Assembly: GCF_000276665.1 (NCBI RefSeq)
Contig: NW_004955425.1
Span: 19,705,799-19,769,798, forward strand
Length of the DNA: 64,000 nt
Reading direction: 5' to 3'
Source: Chinchilla lanigera
Taxonomy: Eukaryota; Chordata; Mammalia; Rodentia; Chinchillidae
Part shown: piece by piece, positions 12,348 to 22,239 of the stretch
Position numbering within the stretch: the first letter of the stretch is position 1
How the letters are laid out: the number at the start of each line of letters is the position of its first letter
Program-made: the position numbers and the translations under genes
Notes under the pieces: model-generated
The model's database searches: none
What the model saw: only the letters and a program-made list of their open reading frames with translations
Told to the model about the DNA's origin: nothing

Positions 12348-13489
12348 TAGAGGCCCTAGAATCAGTCTTTGGTCAATTATTAGTTCAGCTACAAAGTTCT
12401 TGTAAATTCTTTTATCTCTAAAACAAGAATTTTAAGAGTAGCCATTTATGACGTTCTTATAATGATTACATGATAGTAAAATCAATTACCTAATGCCTCA
12501 AATAAGTGTAAGTTTATTGAATATTACTTGTTCAAACAACCAATATTTCCTTCATGCCTTATGAAATACATGTCTATGTACATGCAATGAAGGTATATGC
12601 GTGTGTATGTACCTCTGTACTTTTTCTACACCAGCTTGTATAGTTACCAATTAATCCATTTTGTATACATTAGGATGCATTATTTTCTCATTTTAAGCCT
12701 ATTTTAAAATGAAATACTGAAGTGCTTATATAATTTATTGGCCACCATGCTGAAAGTGAAAAGCAGACTTGTGGCACTCATCATCAACACTGAGTTAATG
12801 TGAGTTAAAGTGCATCTTCTTCTGGATGCAAATTTTTTCACCACTGTAAACTCAGAAAGGAATAAGTCAGACCACTGCACATCAAGGATCCTCTATAAAA
12901 AACTGAATTCAAGACTGTAGTAAATTATCACATACCATGGCCAAAATGGAATATATCCCTAGATACAAGAATGATATAACATAAAAATAATCAATGAAAA
13001 TACACTTCATTGATAGAACAAAGGTTGTAAAAAAAGTATGATTATCTCAATAGATGTTTTGAAAAAGAATTTGACAAAATTAAGCATTCTTTCATGATAA
13101 AAATTCTCAATAAACCAGCAGTAGAAGGAAATTACCTTAATATGAAAAGAGCCAGATATGAAAAGCCCATAGCCAACATTAGTCTGAGTGGTAACCACAT
13201 AAAAGCTTTTCCTCTAAGATCAGCGGTGATCCCAGGACAGGCACTTTCTCCACTTCTATTCAGCACAGTACTGGGAGTCCTCGCCAGAGGAAGTAGGCAG
13301 TAAAACAAATAAAAAGCCTTCAAATTAGAAAGGGAAAATTTAAATTGCATCTGTTTGTAAATGGTTTGACCTTATATGAAGAAAGCCATAAAGATACCAC
13401 ACACAATCACACACACTAGAACCAACAAATTCAGTAAAATTACAGGATAAAAATAAACCAAAATATAAAAGCCAGTCGCATCTTCATAC

Positions 13490-13855
13490 CGTAACAAACT
13501 GTTCTTGCACTGCTCTAACAGAAAACTTGAGGCTGGATCACTTATAGAGCTAAAATTTGCTTTTGTCCTTCTAGAGAATGGAAAGTGTATAATGAGGGCA
13601 CGAACAGCTTCGGGCGTGTGCTGAGAGATGAGTCTTTCGGAGGGGAGGAGCAACATAATGTGCTCTCAGAGGACAGAGAGAGGAGCTCCCTCTGTGAAAC
13701 TCTATTACAATGACACCCAGTGACATCCATGAGGAGTCCAGCCTGATGCCTTCCTCACCTCTTGCAGGTCTCACCTCTCAATACTACTATATTACTAATT
13801 AATTTTCAACGTGAATTTTGGATGGCACAAAATTACTGAAACACTATCCTATCTG
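13490..13855 (-). mobile_element. MaLR-type LTR inserted in L1
   Basis: Plus strand starts CACTGCTCTAACAGAAAAC / GAGGCTGGATCACTTATAGA and ends GGTCTCACCTCTCAATACTA / AACGTGAATTTTGGATGG, the reverse complement of a MaLR LTR. It interrupts the L1 between TAACAAACT and ATCTGAAAAGG. Confidence 0.7.
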
Positions 13856-14036
13856 AAAAGGAAGTAAGAAAAATTCCATTTACAATAGCATCAAAAATAA
13901 TAAAATATTTTAATAACTTTAATTAGATATTAAAGAATTATCCTCTATAATTTATTTAAAAATTACTGAATACATTTAAGTAATGACCTAGTTCCATTCT
14001 TTTGTGTGAGGCTATGTCCAGCTTAAAAGATAAATA

Positions 14037-14195
14037 GCCCAAGCATGGTGGTGCACACCTATAATCCCAGAACTTGGCAGGCTGAGGTAGAAGGATCACC
14101 ACAAGTTAGAGGCCAGGTTGGGCTAAACAGTGAGTTCAAGGCCAGCCAGTCTGAACTTCACAGAAAGATCATATCTCAAAAAAACAAAACAAAGC
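14037..14195 (+). repeat. B1 SINE inserted in L1
   Basis: GCCCAAGCATGGTGGTGCAC start, TAATCCCAGAACTTGGCAGG core, one internal duplication (GGCCAGGTTGG and GGCCAGCCAGTC), and a CAAAAAAACAAAAC tail. Confidence 0.9.
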
Positions 14196-14869
14196 AGTTT
14201 TTTCAAAAAGAAGAAAAGCAAAATAAATGAAGAGACATTCCAATTTCATGCAGTGGAAGTCTTAATAGTGTTACAATATCCATAGTACAAAATCATTTTG
14301 TACAGATTTAATGCATTTCCTATCAGTATCCCAAAGGCATTTTTGTAGAAATAGAAAAAAATTCTAAAATTCAGATAGAACCATAAAGGATCCTAATGGG
14401 CAAGACAATCTTGAGAGGGTAGAACAAAACAGCAGGCATCAAACTTCTACTGTCGACATCACAAAGCTACACTAATCAAGACAGTATGGGAGCAGAATAG
14501 AGACAGACATACAGATCAGTGGTACAAAATAGCTTAGAAATAAATCTACATATAATTATTTGTCAATTTTAAATAGAATTTAAAAATCCACTTGTATCAA
14601 CTTATCTTCAACAAAAGGATCAAGAATACACAATGCAGAAAAGTCACTTCAAATAATTCTGAGAGAACTATAGATCCCCCTGCAAAAGAAATAAAATTGG
14701 AACCTTTATGTTGCAACACAGGCAAAAATAACTCAAAATGCTTTAAAGATTTAACTATGAGACACAAAACTATAAAACTCCTGGAAGAAAATACAGCAGA
14801 AAAGTTTCATGACAATAGGCTGGCCATGATTTCTTAGACACAGCACCAAGAGCAATGGAAGCAAAAATA

Positions 14870-15000
14870 ACCACTATTAGAGAAGGGGAATGAAAGGGGT
14901 GGAAATGCTCTGCATGTGATATGCATGTAGGATCTTCCAGAGTGAAACCCATTAGTCCATACTACTCACATGCATTAATAAAAACTCTTCAAATTAAATA
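14870..15000 (+). mobile_element. Short 3'-end fragment of a second L1 type, nested in L1
   Basis: GGGGAATGAAAGGGGTGGAA followed by GCATTAATAAAAACTCT resembles the L1 end at 24800-24910 (GGGAACTGAAAGGTG...ACTAATAAAAGTCT). It separates host ORF2 sequence (GAAGCAAAAATAACC) from its continuation (AGAATCACATGAAACTAAGA). Confidence 0.5.
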
Positions 15001-15992
15001 CCCAGAGACAGAGGAAAAGTAGAATCACATGAAACTAAGAAATCTCTGCACAGCAAAGAAAACAATTAACAGAGGGAGAAGACCACCTACAGAGAGGTAT
15101 CGGCAAAGCATATATCTAATCAGTGGTTAACACACAAAATATACAAGGAACCCAAAAAGGCCAATAATGAGAAATAAACCAGTTTAAAAATGGACAAAGG
15201 GCCTGAATAAATATTTCTCAATAGAAAACCTACAAATGGTCAATAAGTATATGAAAAAATGCTCAAATCACTAATGATCAGAGAAAGGCAAAATCAGACC
15301 ACAATGGGATATCTCCTCAAATCTGCCAGGCAGATTAGCATTAGAAAGCAAGTCTGGGAAGGATGTGGAGAAAAAAGAACTTCACACACTGCTGGTGGGA
15401 ATGTGAGACAACGGAACTGGTATGGAATAGAGTATGAAGGATCCTCACAAACGTAAAAATAGATCATATGCCCTAGCAGTGCCATTTCTGGGTATTTTTC
15501 CAAAGGAAACAAACATACAGTCTGTAGCCAAAGAGATATCTGCCCTCCAACATCGCTGCACCATTACAGCAGCAAAGATGTTTCATCTAAATGTCCAGCA
15601 ACACAAATGGATGAAGAATGTGTGGCACATGCAGGAAGTTATTTGGTATGTGACAATGCTGATGAACCTTGAGGACACAATGATGCTGAGTGACATATGC
15701 CTGTCATGGAAGGACGTACTGCAGACATCACTTATTTGAGCTACATAAAAGGGTCAGACATGAAGAAACGAGAATAAAGGAATTTGCTAGTATCTTGAAA
15801 AGGAAGAAATGGGGCACCATTATCTGACAGATAACTCACTACTTATACCAAATAACAGGAAAATGTCAAATCACTCATATAATCTTATCCTTCAAGAATC
15901 TATTAAATGAGAAAGTTTAATCCAAGTACATAAAAAGAAGGACATAATAAAGAGACGAGCAGAATGCATGAAACTGAACACAAAAAGAAAAC

Positions 15993-16185
15993 TCGGCCTG
16001 GTGGTGCATGTAACACGAGCACTCTGGGGCATGGAGCAGGAGGATGTGAGGTGGAGCCTCACCCGGGCAACTTAGCAATAGCTTATCTACAAATAATAAC
16101 AAAAAGTAAAAAGTCCCAGGGATGTAGCTCTGTAGAGCCCTGGGTACCACAGGAAACCACAGTACCAGGAAAAAGAAAGAAATAT
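15993..16185 (+). repeat. B1-dID dimeric SINE
   Basis: B1 arm (GGCCTGGTGGTGCATGTAAC) with a damaged middle, then an ID arm (GGGATGTAGCTCTGTAGAGC). Lies between two L1 bodies. Confidence 0.75.
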
Positions 16186-16189
16186 AAGA

Positions 16190-17880
16190 GAGTTCCTGGA
16201 AAATATCAAGAAAAATTGATAAAATTCTAACAAAGCATACAAAGTTACAAATAATACCAATAAAGAGATATTACTAGGGGCTGAGGTTTAGCTCAGTGGC
16301 ACAGCGTCTGCCTGGCAAGTGTGACATTGTGAGTTCAATTCCCAGTACCAGAAAAAAAAAAGGACAGATATTACTACAGGCATGAAAACAAAGAATTCTA
16401 CACATAAAATTTGAGAACTACAAACATCCCAATTCATTCAGTATACATATAGATAGCTCAATAATTATTAAGGAAACTGAAATTGTAATTTTAAGACTCC
16501 TAGAAAAGAAATTTCCATTCCCAGATGGTTTCACTGAAAAACTCTACCAAGTACTTAAATAACTAACACCTACTCTACACAACCTTTAAGGGAGCTCATT
16601 CCAATTCATTCTATAAAATCCTATTATTACCAAGCTACCAAAAACAAAACTATCATAAGAAAACTGCAAATTAGTACCCTTTGTGAATATAGATAAAAAA
16701 TATTCCTAAGTATTAACAAATAGAATTCAGCAATATATGCAATTATACACCATGACATAGCAAAGTTTATCTGAGGGAAGTAAGTCTACTTTGATATTTG
16801 AAAATTAAAGTAATCCATCATATTAACAAGCTAAAGAACAAAAAAACCCACATCGTCATGTCAACTGATACAGAAAAGGTATCTAGCTGACCAAACTACT
16901 CACATTCATGAGAAAAACTTCCATAAAACTAGGAATAGAAGAAACTTCTATAGTTTGATTTTTTAAAAAATCTACAATAAAAACATCTGAAGCTAACATG
17001 ATATTTGATGATAAAAAAAACTATGTGCTTTTTCCCTAATATGAGCAACAAGGCAAACATATCAGTTCTCAGCATGTTTATTCACCATATCACTGGAAGT
17101 ATTAACCAGAGAAATATGGTGTGAAAGCAAAATAAAAAGCATACAGCTTTTAAAGGAAAAAATAAAACTGTCTCTATGCTGGCATAATAATATGTAGAAA
17201 GTGGATAATAAGAGGGTAAACAAACAATCCTACACATATTAATATGACAAATTAGATGAAACAAATAATTCCTTGCAAACTACAAACTACAACAACTCAT
17301 TTACTATAATCTACTCCAAAAAGGTAAAATTTAAAAGTCCTTGAATGAGTAAGTAATTTTAGCAAGATTGCACAATACAGGGTAAGGATTCAAAAAATGA
17401 ATTGCATTTCAACATTCCAGCAATGATTGCAGAAATTAAAATAAACATATAATGCCGTTAATAATTCCTGAAAAAGAAGATTATTAAGTGTAAGTCTAAT
17501 GAAAATTTCCCAGGATGTCTGTATTGAAAATTACAAAATCCTGATGAAATAAATCAAAGATCTAAATAGTGAGATACCAAATTGATGACGTAAAGGTAAG
17601 GAGGGTAGGGGTAGCACCAGGGAGATATGTGGTGTGATATGTATTTTTTTGTATCTTTGTTGTAGTGTTGGTTACATGAATCCATACATGTGATAGAACT
17701 AAGCACATAACCTATACGAGCATATCAACTTCTTGGCTTTGATATCTTACTATGGGTATGTAAAATGCCTCCAAACTGGAAATCTGTGCAAAGGGTACAT
17801 GGAACCTCTCTGTGCTACTTATGCAATTTTCTTTCAATCTATAACTATTTCAAAATAAAAAAGTTTTAAAAATTATTAGT
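16190..17880 (+). mobile_element. L1 fragment, ORF2 reverse-transcriptase region to 3' end
   Basis: Sequence such as TTCCCAGATGGTTTCACTGA and AACTCTACCAAGTACTTAAA, then GTCAACTGATACAGAAAAGG, follows ancient L1 ORF2. The 3' UTR-like end (17580-17870) has CTATAACTATTTCAAAATAA before the A-rich end. Dead copy; a young ID is inserted at 16277-16365. Confidence 0.75.
16277..16365 (+). repeat. ID SINE with intact target duplication
   Basis: GGGGCTGAGGTTTAGCTCAG start, GTGAGTTCAATTCCCAGTAC box B region, A10 tail. Flanked by the exact 11-bp repeat AGATATTACTA at 16266-16276 and 16366-16376. Confidence 0.92.
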
Positions 17881-18500
17881 TTCTAGTCTTTTTAGGAGAA
17901 TTCTTGGGACACTGTAGTAATCCAAAACTTGGAAAAGACTGAGAGTATTTCCCATGGAGTATGAACAGCTGAATGTAAAACAAAAGCAGTGATTAAGTAG
18001 ATTCAGTTAGCTTTTACAAGCTTCTAAATTTTATGTAAAAGTCAGAAACTAGATAAAATAAGCAGTCAATACTTCTAAAAAAGTTCTGAAATTAGAAAGA
18101 GCTTCTGTTTTCACAAAAGATAGCATAATTATTACAAATAGTGATTATCACTTCCCTGTTGTACACCAAACAAAAGCATTATTTATTTTTCTATCCCCAG
18201 TTGTAAGCCAACTACCATAGTTGAAGCCCTGCCAATTTTGTATTTTCTCTGCATATTCTTTATTTATTTTTTTTTTTTTTTGAGCCCCAGCTACACTTAA
18301 AATTGCCAGGAAGGAAGACTGAGTAACTGTAAGAGGTTAAATGAACGCTTGCCTATGAGTGTTCTGCAGCATAAATTACATCATCACTCAGTATCCGGTG
18401 ATTCTGATGCAATATCACTGAATAGGGCAAGTGATCACCATGTATATTTTGGAATATATATTGTAGATCACCTGGAAGAGTTTTAAAGTTGCCCCTTAGA

Positions 18501-18693
18501 GTGGGGGTGGTTACTAGGGATTGAAGCCATTACTGTGCTGTATCCTCAGCTGTTTGTTCTTAACTTATTTTTTATGTTGAGACAGGGTTTCTATAAATCA
18601 CTAAATTGCCCAGGCTAGGCCCAAACTTGAGATCCTTTCATCACAGCTTCCCAGAACGATCAAATTACAGGTACGTATCACCAAACGTGGCTT
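18501..18693 (-). repeat. B1-dID dimeric SINE
   Basis: On the plus strand the ID arm appears first, reversed (GGATTGAAGCCATTACTGTG), then TTGAGACAGGGTTT and the reversed B1 arm ending CACCAAACGTGGCTT. Confidence 0.75.
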
Positions 18694-18776
18694 AAAGTTG
18701 CTTCTCAAATGTACTTACAAACATCATTATAAGATAAATGCGCCCATATACGAAAAAAACCCATTAGAATACAATT

Positions 18777-18988
18777 CTGCCTTAGAGTAGCTTATCTAGA
18801 TTTTTTAGTTCTTTTTTCGCACTGAGCACTAGATTCTTAATCCTTATAATTACGTAAGGCTCACCTACTTGAGATAAAACCTACAGAAGTTCTTTTTTAA
18901 TTTTCACTGAGTACATAAAGAATATAAAAGATGTGTTGATGTTAATTAAATCTATTGTTTGTAGTACATTTTGTATTACTTGTATTCA
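18777..18988. repeat. ~200-bp direct duplication, copy 1
   Basis: From CTGCCTTAGAGTAGC to ACTTGTATTCATTAA this segment is repeated after the LTR at 19365. Shared words include ACTAGATTCTTAAT/GAT, TATAATTA and TTAATTAAATCTATTGTTTG (TTAACTAAATGTATTGTTTG in copy 2). Confidence 0.75.
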
Positions 18989-18989
18989 T

Positions 18990-19072
18990 TAACAATGGGA
19001 AGGCCCACCCTGGGTGTGTGTGGCAACACTGAAAGGCTTGTAGCCTGGACGGGATAAAAGGGAAAGGAAGGT

Positions 19073-19146
<74 letters not shown>

Positions 19147-19363
19147 TCTGCTGCTGCTGCTGCTGCTTCACTACTTGCTGCTGTTTCCTGCCTGCCCTGT
19201 CATGGGCTGCTTCTCCCCTGTGATGCTTCGCTGCATCCCACCCTGCCTTGGAGCCAAGCCAGACTAAAACCTCAGCTAATAAACTGTGAGGTGAAATAAC
19301 CTTTCCTCCTTTAAATTGTAGGTGGTGGGTATTATATCTCGGCAATGAGAAAAGTAACTAAGA
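18990..19363 (+). mobile_element. MaLR-type LTR, 5'-truncated, containing a CTG expansion
   Basis: The middle (GGCCCACCCTGGGTGTGTGT, GGATAAAAGGGAAAGG) and the end (AATAAACTGTGAGGTGAAAT, AACCTTTCCTCCTT, GAAAAGTAACTAAGACAC) match rodent MaLR LTRs such as those at 39458 and 48352. The usual first third is missing. It sits exactly between the two copies of a ~200-bp duplication. Confidence 0.75.
19075..19167. repeat. (GCT)23 + (GCT)6 trinucleotide repeat
   Basis: Twenty-three uninterrupted GCT units (19075-19143), then GCC TCT, then six more (19150-19167). On the CTNNA3 transcript strand this reads CAG. It grew within the LTR, where sister copies have only a short GCT-like stretch. Confidence 0.97.
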
Positions 19364-19364
19364 C

Positions 19365-19775
19365 ACTGCCTAGAGTAGCATACACGTTTTTGATTTTTTT
19401 TTCACACTGACCACTAGATTCTTGATCATCATAATTATATGTTTCATCTATTTAAGATGACACCTGTGAAGGTTTTCTTTTCTTTTTTCCTGAATACTTA
19501 CAGAATAAAAAGATTTGTGAGTATTAACTAAATGTATTGTTTGTAATAGATTTTGTACTGCAGTGGTACCTTGGTTTATAAACGATTTGTTTTATGATTT
19601 GGGGGAATATGGTTGTGTTTGTATTCATATGTGGAAGACAGCTATGGTTGTATTTGTCATCCAATGTACAGTTTGGGAACAGAAGCAAAATTTTGCTGAA
19701 CACTTTTGTTTGCAAACTGAAGCATCTGTGAACCAAGGCAATACTGTACTTGTATTCATTAAGAATATTTTCTAC
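19365..19775. repeat. ~200-bp direct duplication, copy 2, split by a DNA transposon
   Basis: Starts CTGCCTAGAGTAGC, right after the LTR end, and runs to TTTTGTA at 19557. It resumes with TACTTGTATTCATTAAGAAT at 19747, after a pogo-like element. Copy 1 shows the nearly empty site (TTTTGTATTACTTG). Confidence 0.7.
19556..19748. mobile_element. Tigger/pogo-like MITE with TA target and terminal inverted repeats
   Basis: The left end CAGTGGTACCTTGGTTTA and the reversed right end CAGTATTGCCTTGGTTCA match at 14 of 18 positions, and TA flanks both sides. It is about 190 bp with no coding capacity. A second copy lies at 53010-53202. Confidence 0.75.
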
Positions 19776-19974
19776 TACCTCTGCTTACTGATACTTGTTC
19801 TGTATTCTTCCTTGTAGGCTGTTGTTAATAAACCTTTGACCATTAAAATTAATGAGATAGTCTAAATCCTACTCTACGTCCTCTAGGTTTTTTCCTTATA
19901 TTTATTATTAAGATGTTTCCAATCTTTCGGGTTCTCTGCCTACCATATTCAGTAGTATTCTGATTACCTATTGG

Positions 19975-20515
19975 TGTGTAAAGCCATCTCAAAACCTAGC
20001 AGTTAAAAACAATAATTTTTTACTGTCTCTCATGGTTCTGAGGTTTGAGCTAAGTCAGGATTTCTTGTCAGGTCTTTGTGCAGCTGTAGTCAAGATCTTC
20101 CTACAAGTGGAGCCATATGGAAGGTTAAATGGTCTGGACATTCAAATTAGCACATTCACAGTGTTGGCAGTTGATCCTGGGTTTTGGCTGGAAAGAGATG
20201 AGTCCATCAACCAGAATATCTACCTTGTTGTGACCCCCAGGTGAACTGGACTTCTTGCAGGTTGGCAGCTGCATTCTGAGAAGAAGCATCCCAAGAGTGT
20301 TCTACCAGACTCATGTGGGAGCTGAAAGTTTTTTCATGACCTCCTCTAAAATCCTGTCACTTCTGCCATACTTAGTTGGTCAAAAAAGTCATTCATGTCA
20401 GGCCTTAATCAAGAGAAATGGTATTAAATTTCACCTCCTGATGGAGAAAATGCAAGTTACACCAGAGAAGAATCTGCAAAGTGGAAGCTATTATGACCCT
20501 CTTCAAGAAATATAA
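19975..20515 (-). mobile_element. Ancient LTR-like interspersed repeat (family uncertain)
   Basis: ACCTATTGGTGTGTAAAGCC, CTAGCAGTTAAAAACAATAA, TGTCTCTCATGGTTCTGAGG and the later CATGACCTCCTCTAAAATCC / TGTCACTTCTGCCATA resemble an old mammalian LTR-type repeat in reverse. The open frames inside it are not recognisable genes. Confidence 0.45.
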
Positions 20516-20725
20516 CACACCACATGTGAAAAGTGTATTCCTTTCTATAAGGCAGTATAAAGTCATAGTGGCTTATTTCACTGGTTAACTCCAGGAACAA
20601 CCATAAAATGATGGAGCTCCAGGCATCTCTGTCCTAAGTGTTCTGTTTTTCTTCTTTTGTTACCTTTTCTAAAAGTAGCACTTTCAAAGCTATAGAAACA
20701 CAGAAATGATTAGACTTTAAAAGTT

Positions 20726-21105
20726 CTGTGCTGGAGAAAATATTTCTGCATAAAGCTGTGTTATCTTATACAGTAGCCACTAGATACACACAGCTATTGA
20801 ACACTCAGAGTGTGACTAGCCCATATGTACTATAAATGTAAAATATACATGAAATTTGAAAGATGTAATACTAAAGTGAAATGAAATGTTTACATTGATT
20901 AAATATTTATATTGTAACATGTTGAAATGACAGTGTTCTACATATACTGAGTTAATTAAAATACCATTTAAATTAATTTTACCTATTCCTTTTACTCTAT
21001 GTGGTTACTAGAAAATTGAAAATTACATAAATGGCTCATACACCATTATAGTTTCCATAACATTATAGCATTATAGTTTCCATAACTTTCTATTGGACAA
21101 TGCTG
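20726..21105. mobile_element. hAT-type non-autonomous DNA transposon (MER/Charlie group)
   Basis: It begins CTGTGCTGGAGAAAATATTT and ends TTCTATTGGACAATGCTG, with ACAGTAGCCACTAGATACAC and CTATTGAACACTCAGAGTGT inside. These follow the well-known family with CAGTGCTGTCCAATAGAA ends. A small local duplication of CATTATAGTTTCCATAAC lies near the right end (21054-21086). Confidence 0.65.
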
Positions 21106-21520
21106 CCTCAGAACATAAACTAAATCATATTTCCTATTACATAACACTACATGTCATGGTGTGTATATATCCTTAAAGGATTCTCATAAAAGATTCTCAT
21201 AAAATTATAAAATGAACCATTTGAATTACTTATATAGTTATACATTATGTTAGAAATATAAGCCTATTCAAAATTAATATTTTAGTATTTCCTTTAAAAA
21301 TTCTGTGATTGCCTTTCCTGAGATTTAAACATACAACTCATATTATATATATATATGTTTAGAACATAATTGTAGCAGCTCACTTTATATAAGATTTCAA
21401 AATTGATCACAATGTCTCTGCACAAAAGTGAACTACATCACCTGCACTTAAGATTATGTATCAATTTCATATTACTGCCATAACAAATTATCATAAACTT
21501 ACCTCAACAACATAAATTTA

Positions 21521-21600
21521 GGGGTTGGGGATTTAATTCAGTGGCAGAGTACTCGCCTAGCAATCATGAGGTTCTGGGCTCATTCCATACTTGCACACAT
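21521..21600 (+). repeat. ID SINE inserted in the MLT1 LTR
   Basis: GGGGTTGGGGATTTAATTCA, GTGGCAGAGTACTCGCCTAG and the CATGAGGTTCTGGGCTC region identify an older ID copy with a damaged box A. It is followed by a CA-rich tail. Confidence 0.8.
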
Positions 21601-21603
21601 GTG

Positions 21604-21628
21604 CGCACACACACACACACATGCACAA
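21604..21628. repeat. Short (CA)n tract
   Basis: GCGCACACACACACACACAT: a short dinucleotide repeat at the 3' side of the ID element. Confidence 0.85.
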
Positions 21629-22080
21629 ACTCCAATAGATTTATTAGCTTATAGTTCTACAGGACAGAAGCACAATCTTAGCGTAATCAAAGCACCTACA
21701 GTTTTCTTTCAGTAGGCTCTAGAGAAAAATGTGAACTTGCATTTGGGATGTGGAAGAATTAATTCCTTGCAGGTGAAGGGATGAGGTATGTCACTCTGTC
21801 CATGGCTCCTTCCTCCATCTAGAAAGCCAGCAATAGTACAGTTTCTCTCTCTTATGCTTTAACTTTTCTTCCCTCATTTCACTCATCCCTATCTGAGCCA
21901 GCCAGAAGAGTTTCTCTGCTTTTAAGGGCCTCCCCATTTAATCCAAGATCACCTCTCCATCACAAGACACCTACCCATAATCCCATGTAGAATGTCCATT
22001 TAGCAGGTACCATATTCACAGGTGTCAGGGAGGGAGAGATGGAGGCCATTATTTGGGAGGCCATGAAACCTGTTTTTCAG

Positions 22081-22239
22081 TACTAGGGGCACTGAGCTGT
22101 GTCTTAGTCCCTTTTTCCTCTTTCTTTCAGCCTTATTTTGAGAAGGGTCTTGCTAAAGTGTCCAGGTTAGATTTGTGATCCTCCTGCCTCAACCTTCTGA
22201 ATAGAAGGGACTACAGATGCATGCCACCAGACCTGGCTA
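22081..22239 (-). repeat. B1-dID dimeric SINE, ID arm shortened
   Basis: Reversed ID arm remnant (TACTAGGGGCACTGAGCTGT), then TTGAGAAGGGTCTTGC and a reversed B1 arm ending CCACCAGACCTGGCTAA. Confidence 0.7.

Larger units (their letters stand above)
12890..15950 (+). mobile_element. L1 body (ORF2 reverse-transcriptase region to 3' end) with nested insertions
   Basis: 12890-13490 is ORF2 sequence around the palm region. It continues after an inserted LTR with ATCTGAAAAGGAAGTAAG and CCATTTACAATAGC at 13856-14035, and after an inserted B1 with the later ORF2 region to about 15750. The reading frame is broken throughout. Antisense to CTNNA3. A short second-family 3' end is nested at about 14870-15000. 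Confidence 0.8.
21465..22085 (-). mobile_element. MLT1 LTR (ERVL-MaLR), reverse
   Basis: The order CATATTACTGCCATAACAAA, CATAAACTTACCTCAACAAC, AGAAAGCCAGCAATAG, AACATATTCACAGG-like (CATATTCACAGGTGTCAGG) and GCCATTATTTGGGAGGCC is the reverse complement of MLT1. An ID SINE and a CA repeat interrupt it at 21521-21628. Confidence 0.8.

Noticed and set aside
18989..19345. Minus-strand open frame with a long glutamine run
   Set aside because: It is the CAG reading of the LTR trinucleotide repeat. Flanking residues come from LTR sequence, with no splice context or conserved domain.
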